Part shown: positions 31,331-41,713 of the stretch, piece by piece
Numbering within the stretch: position 1 is the stretch's first letter
How the letters are laid out: each line of letters starts with the position of its first letter
Source: Bartonella bacilliformis Ver097
GTDB taxonomy: Bacteria; Pseudomonadota; Alphaproteobacteria; Rhizobiales; Rhizobiaceae
DNA: 64,000 nt
NCBI RefSeq assembly: GCF_000709795.1
Contig: NZ_KL503802.1
Location: 372,001 to 436,000 of the forward strand
Reading direction: 5' to 3'
Made by a program: the position numbers and the translations under genes
Notes under the pieces: model-generated
Databases searched by the model: none
Told to the model about the DNA's origin: nothing
Seen by the model: only the letters and a program-made list of their open reading frames with translations

Positions 31331-33160
31331 ATGGTACTGCTCCTGCGGCTTGACCGTATTGTTTTGACCTTTGGAACAACCCCCTTGCTCGACCAAGCTT
31401 GTTTATCAGTCGGGAAGGGGGAGCGTATTGCTCTTGTTGGGCGCAATGGGTGCGGAAAATCAACACTCTTAAAAATTGCTGCTGGATTGCTGGAGCCGAG
31501 TGAAGGCGAGATTTTTCGCCATCCTCGCGCTAAGGTCCATTATGTCTCACAAAATCCTGATTGTTCAGGATTTGACGATGTAAATGCTTATGTGCAAGCT
31601 GAGTTAAATGAAGCTCATGATGTGTCTTTTATCCAGACATTACTGCGCGATCTTGGTTTTTCTGGTAGCGAAAAGCTTGCTACCCTTTCTGGGGGGGAAA
31701 AGCGGCGCGTATCATTATTACGGGCGATTGCTGAACAACCAGACGTTCTATTGTTGGATGAACCAACCAATCATCTCGATTTAGCAACCATTGAATGGCT
31801 TGAAAGCATTTTATGTTCTCTAAATTCAGCACTTGTAGTGATCTCGCATGATCGGCGGTTTTTAGAAACGGTGACACATTGTGTTGTATGGCTTGATCGT
31901 GGCCGGACTAAAAAGCTTGAAAAACGTTTTTCTGAATTTGAAACTTGGCGCGATAAAGCTTTGGAAGAAGAAGCACTTGATCAGCATAAGCTTAGCCGGC
32001 AAATTGCGCGAGAAGAACAATGGGTGCGCTATGGGGTGAGCGCACGGCGAAAGCGCAATGTGCGGCGTTTGACCGAGTTAAAAGAGCTACGGCAGCAGCA
32101 GAAAAATTATCAAGCGGTGCCAGGAACGGCACTCTTTTCTGCTGCGGACAGTCATGATTCTAGCCAATTGGTACTTGAAGCTAAGAAAATTACAAAATCC
32201 TATGGTGAGCGCGTGATTGTGAAAGATTTTTCTTTGCGCATTCAGCGTGGCAATAGGATCGGCTTTGTGGGACCAAATGGGGTTGGAAAAACGACCTTGC
32301 TTTCTCTTCTTATAGATCAGGAAAAGCCAGATAGTGGAGTGATTAAGCGTGGGCATAATCTGGCAATGGCTCTGCTCGACCAACAGCGCATTGTCAATGA
32401 AGAGGAAACAGTGGCACATTATTTAACCGGAGGGCGGGGTGATAGTTTGGTGATCAATGGGCAAGAGCGTCATGTTGTATCCTATATGAAAGATTTTTTA
32501 TTTGCGCCGGAACAAATGCGTACACCATTGAAAGAATTATCTGGTGGGGAGCGTGCGCGTTTAATATTGGCACGGCTTTTATCGCAGCCAGCAAATTTTT
32601 TGATTCTCGACGAGCCGACTAATGATCTGGATATGGAAACATTGGATTTGCTGCAAGAATTTATTGCTAATTTCCCAGGCACTGTTATGGTTGTCAGCCA
32701 TGATCGCGATTTTTTAGACCGGACTGTAACACATACTATAGCTCCACAAGGGGATGGGCAGTGGATTTTGTATGCGGGTGGGTATAGCGATATGATTGCG
32801 CAAAGAAAACAGGCTGAGTTTGCGCGGCGCCAAGATCAGAAAAAGCCTGTTACTGTTCTGCGTGAGCGGACAAAGCAACCCTTGCTGCGTGAGGGAACAT
32901 CTTTACGCAAATTGTCTTATAAGCAAGTCTATGCGCTTGAAACACTGCCGAAAAGCATTGATATTTTATCTCATGAGATCCAAACACTTGAAAAAGAATT
33001 GTCTGATCCCACACTCTATTGTTCCGATAAGGCGCGTTTTGAACGTTTATCGGCTGCACTAGAAGAGAAAAAAAATCTTTGTGCGCAACAAGAAGAGAAA
33101 TGGTTGAATTTGGAACTCTTGCGTGAAGAGATCGAAAAGGAGCTTTGCTCTTCGAATTAA
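31331..33160 (+). CDS. uup: ABC-F ATPase (Uup-like)
   Basis: A 609-residue soluble protein with two ABC cassettes: Walker [10 protein letters not shown] and GPNGVGKTT, signatures LSGGEKRR and LSGGERAR, Walker [12 protein letters not shown] and [11 protein letters not shown]. The linker between them and the C-terminal coiled coil (about residues 525-605) place it in the Uup branch, which acts on ribosomes or branched DNA rather than in transport. I start it at ATG 31331; the TTG one codon earlier is not favoured. Its stop codon overlaps that of gapR on the other strand. Confidence 0.9.
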   Translation: MVLLLRLDRIVLTFGTTPLLDQACLSVGKGERIALVGRNGCGKSTLLKIAAGLLEPSEGEIFRHPRAKVHYVSQNPDCSGFDDVNAYVQAELNEAHDVSFIQTLLRDLGFSGSEKLATLSGGEKRRVSLLRAIAEQPDVLLLDEPTNHLDLATIEWLESILCSLNSALVVISHDRRFLETVTHCVVWLDRGRTKKLEKRFSEFETWRDKALEEEALDQHKLSRQIAREEQWVRYGVSARRKRNVRRLTELKELRQQQKNYQAVPGTALFSAADSHDSSQLVLEAKKITKSYGERVIVKDFSLRIQRGNRIGFVGPNGVGKTTLLSLLIDQEKPDSGVIKRGHNLAMALLDQQRIVNEEETVAHYLTGGRGDSLVINGQERHVVSYMKDFLFAPEQMRTPLKELSGGERARLILARLLSQPANFLILDEPTNDLDMETLDLLQEFIANFPGTVMVVSHDRDFLDRTVTHTIAPQGDGQWILYAGGYSDMIAQRKQAEFARRQDQKKPVTVLRERTKQPLLREGTSLRKLSYKQVYALETLPKSIDILSHEIQTLEKELSDPTLYCSDKARFERLSAALEEKKNLCAQQEEKWLNLELLREEIEKELCSSN

Positions 33161-33414
33161 GTCATCCCGAGAGCATTTTTATACAGTTGAATAACCGCTT
33201 CTTCTTCTATGCGCTTATGGTCTTCTTGTTTGCGTAATCCAACAATTTTACGCACGGCCTTACTATCAAAACCAGAACTTTTAAGTTCTGTGTAAACATC
33301 TTTAATATCATCAGCAATTGCTTTTTTTTCTTCTTCTAGCCGTTCAATACGTTCGATAAAAGAACGTAATTGATTGACGGAGATAGCGTGTGTTTGATCG
33401 CTAGCGGTGTTCAT
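33157..33414 (-). CDS. gapR: GapR family nucleoid-associated protein (DUF2312)
   Basis: An 85-residue DUF2312 protein. In Caulobacter this family (GapR) binds overtwisted AT-rich DNA and supports replication and chromosome segregation. The sequence has the typical long helix [20 protein letters not shown] and the DNA-contacting [18 protein letters not shown] 33414 has GGAG at 9 bases; ATG 33420 is too close to it. The stop overlaps that of uup, so the two genes converge without a gap. Confidence 0.92.
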   Translation of the reverse strand: MNTASDQTHAISVNQLRSFIERIERLEEEKKAIADDIKDVYTELKSSGFDSKAVRKIVGLRKQEDHKRIEEEAVIQLYKNALGMT

Positions 33415-33731
33415 TTTCATTTTCTCCAGATTAGTATGTTATTAACTTTAAGTTATTTATCGGTGGATTTTTAATAAGAAATTTATGTTGGGGACGGCAT
33501 GAAGAACAGGGTGAGAGTCAAGTTTTTCATTTTTTACACATTAACATTAAAAAAATATCTATAAATTAAGAGTAGTGCAAAGATCATAAGAGAAAATTAT
33601 GATTAAAAATAAAAAATTTTCTTTTTCATAATTGCCTCCTTTGGGAAAAGGATAAAGAATTACAAGATTTTAAAAGACATGCTATTCGATGCAGAAAACT
33701 TCACAAAATCTGAAAGGAAGAAAAGAGATTT
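33415..33731. other. Spacer before the DUF1036 gene
   Basis: An AT-rich spacer between divergent genes. I see no gene, RNA or clear inverted repeat. Confidence 0.4.
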
Positions 33732-34280
33732 ATGGTTTATTGTATAGGCTGTTATCGCAAAAGTGGAGGGAGGGATATAGAGGAGCAATATGGGGCATTG
33801 CAGAATATTTTTCTACAGAAAATAAGAGGAATATTGGTGAATATTTTTCTTTTATTCTCATGTTTGGACTATGCACAAGCTGATTTTCGGGTTTGTAATG
33901 AGACACAGGGGCCTGTGGGGATCGCTCTTGGTTACCGTTCTTCTTCAGGATGGGTAAGCGAGGGTTGGTGGGTTGTGCCGACGGCAGAATGCAAGACCTT
34001 AATTGATGGGCAGTTGACATCGCGATTTTATTATATGCATGCTGAAGATGCTGAGAGAAAAAATGGATGGAACGGCCCTGTGACAATGTGTGTGAAAGAT
34101 AGTTCTTTTTTGATTGAGGGGGTTCATGATTGTTTTGCTAGAGGGTTTCAAAAGGCGTATTTTGAAGAGATTGATACTGGCAATCAGATTAATTGGACGG
34201 TTCAGTTAACGGGATCATCTTTGTTTGATAATCCTGCTTTGAATAGGCCTGAAGTGAAAAAAGATCCTTCTTCGCTATAA
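33732..34280 (+). CDS. DUF1036 family protein, probably exported
   Basis: A protein of up to 182 residues. From ADFRVCNETQGPVGIALGY onward it matches DUF1036, a family of small secreted or envelope proteins common in alphaproteobacteria, with no known function. A hydrophobic stretch (ILVNIFLLFSCLDYAQA) just before acts as signal peptide. The mature part has five cysteines and a Trp-rich GWVSEGWWVVP. The N-terminus is uncertain: ATG 33732 gives a long polar lead before the signal, so a later TTG or GTG (for example 33798) may be the true start. Confidence 0.8.
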   Translation: MVYCIGCYRKSGGRDIEEQYGALQNIFLQKIRGILVNIFLLFSCLDYAQADFRVCNETQGPVGIALGYRSSSGWVSEGWWVVPTAECKTLIDGQLTSRFYYMHAEDAERKNGWNGPVTMCVKDSSFLIEGVHDCFARGFQKAYFEEIDTGNQINWTVQLTGSSLFDNPALNRPEVKKDPSSL

Positions 34281-34656
34281 GCATTGCACGATCATATTGA
34301 GCGCGCACGTTCGTGAAAAAGGATTGTTGCCATGAGCACTAATGGGCTGTGCACGTTAGTTTGCTATTAAGCGTGCATGTTAAAGCATATACGTTCGTGA
34401 GAGAGGATTGTAATTATCACTAGAGGATGAGCACTATACGCGTGCACATTGGTGAAGGTCTTATCATTGCTATGAAGGTGAACTAGAGTCTTGAAAATAT
34501 TGTTCTAAAGGGCTGCTTATTTAATATGTTGTCTTTGTGTCAATCACGTTTCGTTGATTATTGGGTGCAGATCAGATGTCTTGGCAAAAATTTCACTGAT
34601 TCAGTATCTTACAAAAGTTGCACTGATGATCATTAACAGTCTGTTGGCTCGCTCTC
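34281..34656. repeat. Spacer with degenerate repeats between DUF1036 and zapA genes
   Basis: Related segments recur: CGCACGTTCGTGAAAAAGGA at 34303-34322, then ATACGTTCGTGAGAGAGGA at 34389-34407, and a weaker CGTGCACATTGGTGAAGG at 34441-34458; ATGAGCACTA follows the first two at different distances. The unit is about 85 bp and has decayed. In other proteobacteria 6S RNA lies next to zapA; I could not recognise it here. Confidence 0.45.
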
Positions 34657-35016
34657 TTACTGTAAGTTAAGAGAATGTGCATCTTTGCGCAATTCTTGGG
34701 TTAGTTTTTCAATGCGTTTGGTTGTTTCCTGTACAATTTGGATCATGTGACGGTCTTGTTCCTGGTTTTTTTGTAAAAGAGTTGCGTGGCTTTCCTGTAA
34801 TTTTTTGTATTCTCGCTTAATTTCTTCTATTTCATCGAGTATCATAATACCAGCCATAACTGATAAACGGTGATCGCCAATTTCCCCAAAATTATTTTTT
34901 AAATGTCTGATATATTGGTCTAATTGCGCAGCAAGTTTTGTAAGATGGTCTTCTTGCCCTTTATCACAAGCCATACGATACACTTTATCATCAATGGTGA
35001 CTAAAATGGTTTCCAT
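34657..35016 (-). CDS. zapA: Cell division protein ZapA
   Basis: A 119-residue ZapA, which crosslinks FtsZ filaments at midcell. The N-terminal domain reads METILVTIDDKVYRMACDKG and LAAQLDQYIRHLK, and DHRLSVMAGIMILDEI leads into a long C-terminal coiled coil (about residues 65-118). Length is normal. It follows the DUF4164 gene by 13 bases, as in related genomes. Confidence 0.92.
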   Translation of the reverse strand: METILVTIDDKVYRMACDKGQEDHLTKLAAQLDQYIRHLKNNFGEIGDHRLSVMAGIMILDEIEEIKREYKKLQESHATLLQKNQEQDRHMIQIVQETTKRIEKLTQELRKDAHSLNLQ

Positions 35017-35029
35017 ATATTTTAAACCT

Positions 35030-35305
35030 TTATCGATCGAGGAGAGTGCGAATAGCTTCCATGGCTGTGATAAGCCGTTTGGAAACTTCCTTATTGGCTT
35101 CTTTCAACCGTTCTGCACGCGCTTCGGAGTTATCAAGTTCTTGGGCAAGACGGTTGCGATCTGCGTTCATGTACTGAATTTCTTCTTCCCACTCATTATG
35201 TTTATCCATGAGAATATTGTGGTTGATAATTGTGGTTTCTAAAGTTTTCAGTGCATTGTTTAATTTTTTGAGCACTTCTGGCAAAGAAGTAGTCTCTTGA
35301 TTCAT
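35030..35305 (-). CDS. DUF4164 coiled-coil protein
   Basis: A 91-residue, almost wholly coiled-coil protein of the DUF4164 family, found beside zapA in Hyphomicrobiales. It ends ISKR-like with VSKRLITAMEAIRTLLDR, the conserved tail. The start is ATG 35305 (MNQETTSLPEV) behind AAAGGGTGA; 14 upstream codons are open without a ribosome site. The pairing suggests a Z-ring or division role, not shown directly. Confidence 0.85.
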   Translation of the reverse strand: MNQETTSLPEVLKKLNNALKTLETTIINHNILMDKHNEWEEEIQYMNADRNRLAQELDNSEARAERLKEANKEVSKRLITAMEAIRTLLDR

Positions 35306-35600
35306 AATGATTTCACCCTTTATCATTTTTTCACAAAAACGAATCACGCATTTTTTATAATGAATTTATTCCTTAAATATGTAAAATCTTTTGGCAAGAA
35401 AAGCATCAGAGACATATAAATTAAAAACTAGATTTTTTGAGACTATTAGCATAAATGGTAGAAACCAGTAAGATGGAGGAAAGAAATATAAGCACGTGAT
35501 CACAAAAGGTTTCTATGAAAAGTTACTGTATTTCTCAAACTAGCCGTATTTCTCGAATTATCAGAAGCAGAAAAATCAAACAAAAGCAGTATTATAACTC

Positions 35601-37601
35601 ATGATGAATACTAAGCAACAAACACAAATGGCCAATGCGGTTCGGTTTCTTGCCATTGACGCAATTGAAAAAGCAAAGTCTGGTCACCCTGGTTTGCCAA
35701 TGGGAGCAGCCGATATTGCGACAGTTCTTTATACACAATTTTTAGTCCATGATCCTAAAAATCCTCATTGGGTCAACCGTGACCGCTTTGTTCTGTCGGC
35801 AGGGCATGGGTCTATGTTACTTTATGCTGTCCTCTATTTATCTGGCTATGAAGACATCTCTTTAGAAGAAATTCGCAATTTTCGCCAAATGGGGTCTAAG
35901 GTTGCTGGCCATCCAGAATATGGACACGCTGCAGGCATTGAAACAACAACCGGGCCATTAGGCCAAGGGTTGGCTAATGCTGTGGGTATGGCACTGGGTG
36001 AGTGTTTGCTTAATGCTCGCTTTGGCGATTTAATTAACCATTATACTTATGCCTTGGTCGGTGATGGTTGTTTGATGGAGGGAATTTCTCAAGAGGCGAT
36101 CGCTTTTGCAGGCCATTTGAAACTTAATAAACTCATTGTTTTATGGGATGATAATAATATTTCCATTGATGGAGAAATTTCACTGACTGACAGTACAGAT
36201 CAAGAGGCACGCTTTAAGGCGTGTGGATGGAATGTCATAAAAGTTGATGGACACAATCAAACAGCTATAGCCCACGCTTTGAAAGCAGCACAAAAGTCTA
36301 ATCAGCCAACGTTAATAGCTTGTAAAACAACCCTTGGTTTTGGTGCCCCCAAAAAGGCGGGAACCAATAAAGTTCATGGTGCCCCTTTAGGAGAAGAAGA
36401 AGCCGCTGCAACGCGTGAAGCTTTGGGGTGGGAGGCTGAGTCTTTCATGGTTCCATCGGATATTCTTGATTGTTGGCGCTTGGCAGGTTTAAATGCTGCG
36501 AAAAAACGACAGGAATGGGAAGAAAAATTAGCTGCGTTACCAACTGAAGAGCGGGTTCAGTTTGAATGTTTTGTGCGTGGTGATCTCGTCAGTAATTTTG
36601 ATGAAGTTCTTGAGGCTTATAAAGAAAAGCTTGTGGCAGAGTGTCCCACTGTGGCAACACGTAAAGCTTCAGAAATGGCTTTGGATGTCATTAATGAAGT
36701 GGTGATGGGAACCATTGGCGGATCAGCTGATTTAACGGGCTCTAATCTAACAAAAAGCAGCCAAATGAGAAAAATTACAGCGGATGATTTTTCAGGCCGC
36801 TATATCCATTATGGGATTCGTGAACATGCGATGGGGGCCATCATGAATGGCTTAGCCCTTTATGGTGGTTTTATCCCTTATGGCGGAACTTTTTTATGCT
36901 TTGCTGACTATATGCGCCCTGCTATGCGCTTGTCCTCTTTAATGGGGTTGCGTGTGATTTATGTCATGACGCATGATTCTATCGGCCTTGGCGAAGATGG
37001 CCCAACTCATCAACCCGTTGAACATTTGGCCGCGTTGCGTGCTTTGCCTAATCATTATGTTTTCAGACCTGCAGACGCTGTTGAAACTGTCGAATGTTGG
37101 CAATTGGCTTTAAAATCTCTCAAAACACCTTCTACTTTAGCGTTAAGTCGGCAAAATTTGCCGCTTGTGCGCCGTGAGCATACAGGAGACAATCTATGCT
37201 TATTGGGGGCATATGAGTTGTTGACAGATGGTGATGATGCACAGGTGACATTATTTGCCTCAGGTTCAGAAGTTGAGATTATTGTGCGGGCGCATGCTAT
37301 GTTAGAAGCAGAGGGGATTGCATCCCGCGTAGTTTCTGTGCCTTGTTTTGAATTATTTTTTGAACAATCTGTTGCTTATCAGAATGCGTTGATTGGGAAT
37401 TCCCCTGTGAAAGTTGCTGTTGAAGCTGCTATCCGGCAAGGGTGGGAATGCTTTATTGGTCGGGATGGCATTTTTATTGGCATGGAAGGGTTTGGTGCCA
37501 GTGCGCCGATAGATGAATTATACAAGCATTTTGGCATTACATGTGAAAATATTGTCGCGGTGGTGAAAGAAAAACTCCAAAAAATAAATGAGGAATCGTG
37601 A
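35601..37601 (+). CDS. tkt: Transketolase
   Basis: A 666-residue thiamine-diphosphate enzyme of the pentose phosphate pathway. It shows [18 protein letters not shown] near the start, the ThDP/Mg site in [14 protein letters not shown] with DDNNISIDG, and the pyrimidine domain with [19 protein letters not shown]. Length is normal. The start is ATG 35601, or the ATG one codon later. It opens a same-strand set with gap, pgk and fda; gap begins one base after the stop. Confidence 0.97.
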   Translation: MMNTKQQTQMANAVRFLAIDAIEKAKSGHPGLPMGAADIATVLYTQFLVHDPKNPHWVNRDRFVLSAGHGSMLLYAVLYLSGYEDISLEEIRNFRQMGSKVAGHPEYGHAAGIETTTGPLGQGLANAVGMALGECLLNARFGDLINHYTYALVGDGCLMEGISQEAIAFAGHLKLNKLIVLWDDNNISIDGEISLTDSTDQEARFKACGWNVIKVDGHNQTAIAHALKAAQKSNQPTLIACKTTLGFGAPKKAGTNKVHGAPLGEEEAAATREALGWEAESFMVPSDILDCWRLAGLNAAKKRQEWEEKLAALPTEERVQFECFVRGDLVSNFDEVLEAYKEKLVAECPTVATRKASEMALDVINEVVMGTIGGSADLTGSNLTKSSQMRKITADDFSGRYIHYGIREHAMGAIMNGLALYGGFIPYGGTFLCFADYMRPAMRLSSLMGLRVIYVMTHDSIGLGEDGPTHQPVEHLAALRALPNHYVFRPADAVETVECWQLALKSLKTPSTLALSRQNLPLVRREHTGDNLCLLGAYELLTDGDDAQVTLFASGSEVEIIVRAHAMLEAEGIASRVVSVPCFELFFEQSVAYQNALIGNSPVKVAVEAAIRQGWECFIGRDGIFIGMEGFGASAPIDELYKHFGITCENIVAVVKEKLQKINEES

Positions 37602-37602
37602 A

Positions 37603-38610
37603 ATGAGTGTTCGTGTTGCCATTAATGGGTTTGGTCGTATTGGGCGCGGTATTTTGCGTGCTGTGGTTGAAAATGAGCGCCAAGATATTGAAGTTGTAGC
37701 GGTTAATAGTTTAAGTTCTGTAGAATTGAATGCACATTTATTACGCTATGATTCAGTGCATGGGCGTTTCCCTGAAACTGTAAAAGTGGTTGGGAATGCT
37801 TTGGAGATTGGCGGGCGTTTGGTTCAGGTAACAGCATCGCGCGATCCAGTACAGTTACCGTGGAAAGATTTAGATATTGATATTGCCTTGGAATGTACGG
37901 GTAAGTTTACAGCACGTGACCAAGCAAGCGCTCATCTGGTGGCCGGGGCAAAACGTGTTCTCGTTTCTGCTCCTTCTGAAGGTGCTGATTTAACAGTGGT
38001 TTATGGGGTTAATCATCGCGATTTGAAAAAGGAGCATCAGGTTATTTCCAATGCTTCTTGTACAACCAATTGTTTGGCGCCTGTGGCGCAGGTGCTACAC
38101 GAGACGGTGGGTATTGAAAAAGGCTTTATGACAACGATCCATTCTTATACGGGGGATCAAAATCTATTAGATGCAACCCACCGTGATCTTTATCGTGCAC
38201 GGGCTGCAGCTCTTTCTATGATCCCGACATCAACAGGAGCAGCGAAAGCCGTGGGCTTGGTTTTGCCAACATTAAAAGGTTTATTAGATGGCGTGTCTAT
38301 GCGCGTTCCCACTCCGAATGTCTCTGTGGTTGATTTGACATTTACTTCTCAACGTTCCACCAGTGTGGAAGAGATTAATGTGGCTTTATGTGCGGCCTCA
38401 AAAGGAGTGCTTAAAGGCATTTTGGGCTATACAGAGGAAAAGCTTGTGAGCTGTGATTTTAATCATGATCCACATTCAGCCATTGTGCAAAGTGACCAAA
38501 CTAAGGTTATCGATCATCGTTTATGTCGTGTTTTGGCTTGGTATGATAATGAATGGGGTTTTTCAAACCGCATGATCGATACAGCTGTTGCCCTGGCTAA
38601 AACTTTGTAA
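37603..38610 (+). CDS. gap: Glyceraldehyde-3-phosphate dehydrogenase
   Basis: A 335-residue NAD-dependent GAPDH. The NAD fold starts VRVAINGFGRIGRGILRA; the catalytic cysteine lies in SNASCTTNCLAP. The C-terminal WYDNEWGFSNRM is also standard. I chose ATG 37603 with GAGGAA 7 bases upstream, inside the end of tkt; the frame is open five codons earlier. It likely shares a transcript with tkt and is separated from pgk by 305 bp. Confidence 0.97.
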   Translation: MSVRVAINGFGRIGRGILRAVVENERQDIEVVAVNSLSSVELNAHLLRYDSVHGRFPETVKVVGNALEIGGRLVQVTASRDPVQLPWKDLDIDIALECTGKFTARDQASAHLVAGAKRVLVSAPSEGADLTVVYGVNHRDLKKEHQVISNASCTTNCLAPVAQVLHETVGIEKGFMTTIHSYTGDQNLLDATHRDLYRARAAALSMIPTSTGAAKAVGLVLPTLKGLLDGVSMRVPTPNVSVVDLTFTSQRSTSVEEINVALCAASKGVLKGILGYTEEKLVSCDFNHDPHSAIVQSDQTKVIDHRLCRVLAWYDNEWGFSNRMIDTAVALAKTL

Positions 38611-38915
38611 AAGAAAAAGGTTTTTAAGTTTCTACTTGAGAAAAAGCTTATCCCACTGGTATCTTTCCATAAGCTAATAGGGATAGCGGCGTGTGTTATG
38701 CATTTGAGTAAAATGAAAAAACCGATTGTCTCACTCGTTATGAATTGTCTAACCTATTATTCAAGAGACAATGCTGTTTCCATAGGGCAAGAAAAAAAGA
38801 GAAAGCTGTTTAGACAGATATCCCATAAATTTTTTTGAAAATCTCTTTCTAAAAAGAGAAAAATTGAAGGAAAAGAGACAGTGTGAGGGGTCAAAAAAGG
38901 AGAATAAGCGCAGTG
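38611..38915. other. Spacer between gap and pgk
   Basis: A purine-biased 305-bp spacer. The end holds the pgk ribosome site AAAAGGAG. I see no gene or strong hairpin. Confidence 0.4.
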
Positions 38916-40118
38916 ATGAAGTTTCGTACAATTGATGAAGCGAATGTTTCTGGAAAGCGTGTATTGGTGCGCGTAGACTTTAATGTACCGATGTCACAGG
39001 GTAAGGTCTATGATGATACGCGCCTTGAGAGACACAAAGAAACGCTTTGTGCACTGCAAAAACGCGGTGCTAAGATCATTCTTTTTTCCCATTGCAGCCG
39101 CCCCAGGGGCAAGATTGTGCCGGAATTATCTTTGCGTCCTGTTGCAAAGGCACTAGAAACTATTATGGGACAGCAAATTTTCTTTGTTGAGGAGTGTATT
39201 GGGGCTACCGTACAGACAGCGATTGAAACTTTGCAAGAGGGGCAGATTCTTCTTTTAGAAAATCTCCGTTTTTACAAGGAAGAAGAAAATAATGATGCTG
39301 ATTTTGCTGAAGCTTTAGCACAACAGGGTGATCTTTATGTGAATGATGCTTTTTCGGTATCTCATCGTGCGCATGCTTCTGTTGAAGCGATCACACATTA
39401 CCTGCCTTCTTATGCGGGTATAGCGCTGCAGCGCGAATTGCAGGCTTTAGAAAAAGGGCTTGATAATCCAAAGAAACCAGTGACCGCTATCGTGGGAGGA
39501 GCCAAGGTTTCAAGTAAGCTTTTTGTGCTCAATCATTTGGTAACAAAGGTTGATTATTTGGTGATTGGCGGCGGGATGGCCAATAATTTTTTAATGGCTC
39601 AAGGTCATGGTGTTGGCAAATCCCTTTGTGAACCTATGCTTATGGATGTGGTCAAAGATGTTATTGAAAAAGCGCGTGAAAACCACTGTACACTTGTTTT
39701 ACCTGTTGATGCGGTGGTAGGATTACAGTGTGAAACAGGAACACCGCATCAACATTGTATGATTGAAGCGATCCCTGATGAGGGGATGATTTTGGATATT
39801 GGCGAGCATTCTGTCGCGCGTATTAATACGGTGATTGATGCTTCTGCGACTCTTGTGTGGAATGGGCCGCTTGGTGTTTTTGAGGTACCTCCTTTTGATC
39901 ATGGAACGATTGCCGTTGCACGCTATGTGGCAGCGCGCAGCCAAAAAGGCCATTGTGTGTCGATTGCAGGAGGTGGAGACACGATTTTTGCTCTTAACCA
40001 TGCTGGGGTTGCTGATGATTTCACCTATCTTTCAACGGCAGGGGGAGCTTTTTTGGAATGGATGGAAGGGAAGACCCTTCCTGGTGTGCTCGCTTTGATG
40101 CAAGATTTAAAGAATTAA
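38916..40118 (+). CDS. pgk: Phosphoglycerate kinase
   Basis: A 400-residue glycolytic kinase that moves phosphate from 1,3-bisphosphoglycerate to ADP. The signature VLVRVDFNVPMSQGKVYDDTR is at the start; the nucleotide-binding GGAKVSSKLFVL and the C-terminal SIAGGGDTIFAL and STAGGAFLEWMEG are intact. I chose ATG 38916, about 12 bases after AGGAG. It is third in the tkt-gap-pgk-fda series. Confidence 0.97.
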   Translation: MKFRTIDEANVSGKRVLVRVDFNVPMSQGKVYDDTRLERHKETLCALQKRGAKIILFSHCSRPRGKIVPELSLRPVAKALETIMGQQIFFVEECIGATVQTAIETLQEGQILLLENLRFYKEEENNDADFAEALAQQGDLYVNDAFSVSHRAHASVEAITHYLPSYAGIALQRELQALEKGLDNPKKPVTAIVGGAKVSSKLFVLNHLVTKVDYLVIGGGMANNFLMAQGHGVGKSLCEPMLMDVVKDVIEKARENHCTLVLPVDAVVGLQCETGTPHQHCMIEAIPDEGMILDIGEHSVARINTVIDASATLVWNGPLGVFEVPPFDHGTIAVARYVAARSQKGHCVSIAGGGDTIFALNHAGVADDFTYLSTAGGAFLEWMEGKTLPGVLALMQDLKN

Positions 40119-40256
40119 AAATTTGCAGAATTAAGGCTTCTGGCATTGAACAGATGTTTTTGTTTTAAAGACTAGGCTTTGCTTTAAAGGCCAGAATTTT
40201 GGTTTTAAAAGGGTGATAACCCTTGTTTAAAAATTGAGAAACAAGAGGAGCTTGTT

Positions 40257-41291
40257 ATGAAGGAACGTCTTGAAGACATTGCACTTGCCTTAGTTGATGG
40301 AGGTAAGGGGATTTTAGCAGCAGATGAAAGTACAGCGACGATTGGGAAGCGTTTTGAAACTATGGGGATCGAGTCTAGCGAAGACAATCGCCGGGCTTAC
40401 CGTGAAATGTTTTTCACAGCAAAAGATGCTATGAAATCAGCTATTTCTGGTGTGATTTTGTTTGATGAAACGATACGCCAAAAAGCATCAACGGGGAAAA
40501 TGTTGACAGATCTCATTCATGAGACAGGCGCTTTGTCCGGCATTAAGGTGGATACAGGTGCGAAGCCTTTAGCAGCTTTTATGCATGAAACTATCACAGA
40601 AGGGCTCGATGGATTGCGTGAGCGTTTAAAAGAATATTATGTGCTCGGGGCTCGTTTTGCCAAGTGGCGTGCTGTGATTGCGATTGATAACCAGACTTTA
40701 CCAACACGGGGGGCTATCCGCCAGAATGCACAGGCTTTGGCGCGCTATGCTGCTTTGTGTCAGGAAGTTGGTCTTGTGCCGATTGTTGAACCAGAAGTTT
40801 TGATGGATGGTCCTTTTCGCCAACATTCAATCACACGCTGTTTTGATGTCACTTACGCTGTTTTAAAAACGGTTTTTGAAGAATTATTTGAAGCCCGTGT
40901 GATGTGTGAAGGGATGATTTTAAAACCCAATATGGTGATTGATGGCAAGGATGTTCGCCGTGCTTCTGTTGAAGAAGTAGCTGAAAAGACGGTTCGTGTT
41001 CTCAAACAAAGTGTTCCGACTGCTGTTCCAGGGATCGCTTTCCTCTCAGGTGGTCAGTCTGATGAAGAAGCCACGGCTCATTTGTCGGCGATGAATGCTT
41101 TGGGCACCATGCCTTGGAAATTAACTTTTTCTTATGGGCGTGCATTGCAAGCTGCAGCGTTAAAAGTATGGGGTGGTAAACAGGAAAATGTTCCTGCTGC
41201 TCAAAAAGCTTTTTATCACCGTGCACGGATGAATCACCTTGCAGCGTTAGGGCAATGGACAAAAGCACAAGAACAGTCTATTTTGAGATAA
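40257..41291 (+). CDS. fda: Class I fructose-bisphosphate aldolase
   Basis: A 344-residue Schiff-base aldolase splitting fructose 1,6-bisphosphate. It has GKGILAADESTATIGKRF, the conserved RFAKWRAVI, and the Schiff-base lysine in MILKPNMVI. Many bacteria use the unrelated metal class II enzyme; the class I form here is as seen in other Hyphomicrobiales. AAGAGGAG precedes the ATG. The 138-bp spacer before it has three ~20-bp echoes of TTTTGTTTTAAAG (40157-40216). Confidence 0.96.
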   Translation: MKERLEDIALALVDGGKGILAADESTATIGKRFETMGIESSEDNRRAYREMFFTAKDAMKSAISGVILFDETIRQKASTGKMLTDLIHETGALSGIKVDTGAKPLAAFMHETITEGLDGLRERLKEYYVLGARFAKWRAVIAIDNQTLPTRGAIRQNAQALARYAALCQEVGLVPIVEPEVLMDGPFRQHSITRCFDVTYAVLKTVFEELFEARVMCEGMILKPNMVIDGKDVRRASVEEVAEKTVRVLKQSVPTAVPGIAFLSGGQSDEEATAHLSAMNALGTMPWKLTFSYGRALQAAALKVWGGKQENVPAAQKAFYHRARMNHLAALGQWTKAQEQSILR

Positions 41292-41713
41292 AGCTTGGGT
41301 TGTTTTTGCTTGGTGTTTTAACCTGACGGATTATTATGCCCTTCCCTTTGTGGATTATGTGTGGAGTAGCTGTGGATTATGAACCCAGTGATCGTGAGTA
41401 TGAGTATAAGTGGCATGCCAGGGAAAGTGTTGAGGATGGGGCAAAAGCAGAGTATTGGTTCTGCATCTTTATGGTGCTTGTCTTGAAGGCTTTCTTGAGT
41501 TTTTTTGTTTAAATCAACTTGTTTGAATTATGGAAAACTATGCTGGATGAGAGTTGCAGTACTTTCCCCGTGTAAAGTTCAATGTGAACCCAATTAAGGC
41601 TTAGAATGAAATCTAACGTGATGGCCCTTATATTAGGCTCCCTATGAGATTTCCTATATATTAGGTGCCAATTAGGCCTACCAGTATAAGACTCAATTGA
41701 GATCCATAGATAT
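41292..41713. repeat. Spacer with decayed repeats at the tolB end
   Basis: Between fda and the tolB stop I see no gene. From about 41578 to 41702 there are three related stretches of about 40 bp built on CAATTAAGGC, TATTAGGCTCC and AATTAGGCCTA, each followed by a GA-AT-C segment such as GAGATTTCC or GAGATCC. GTGGATTATG also occurs twice (41350, 41372). A 10-bp palindrome CTCAATTGAG is near 41692. Confidence 0.45.

Noticed and set aside
34281-34656. 6S RNA next to zapA
   Set aside because: I could not find the conserved bulge and closing stem by reading either strand.
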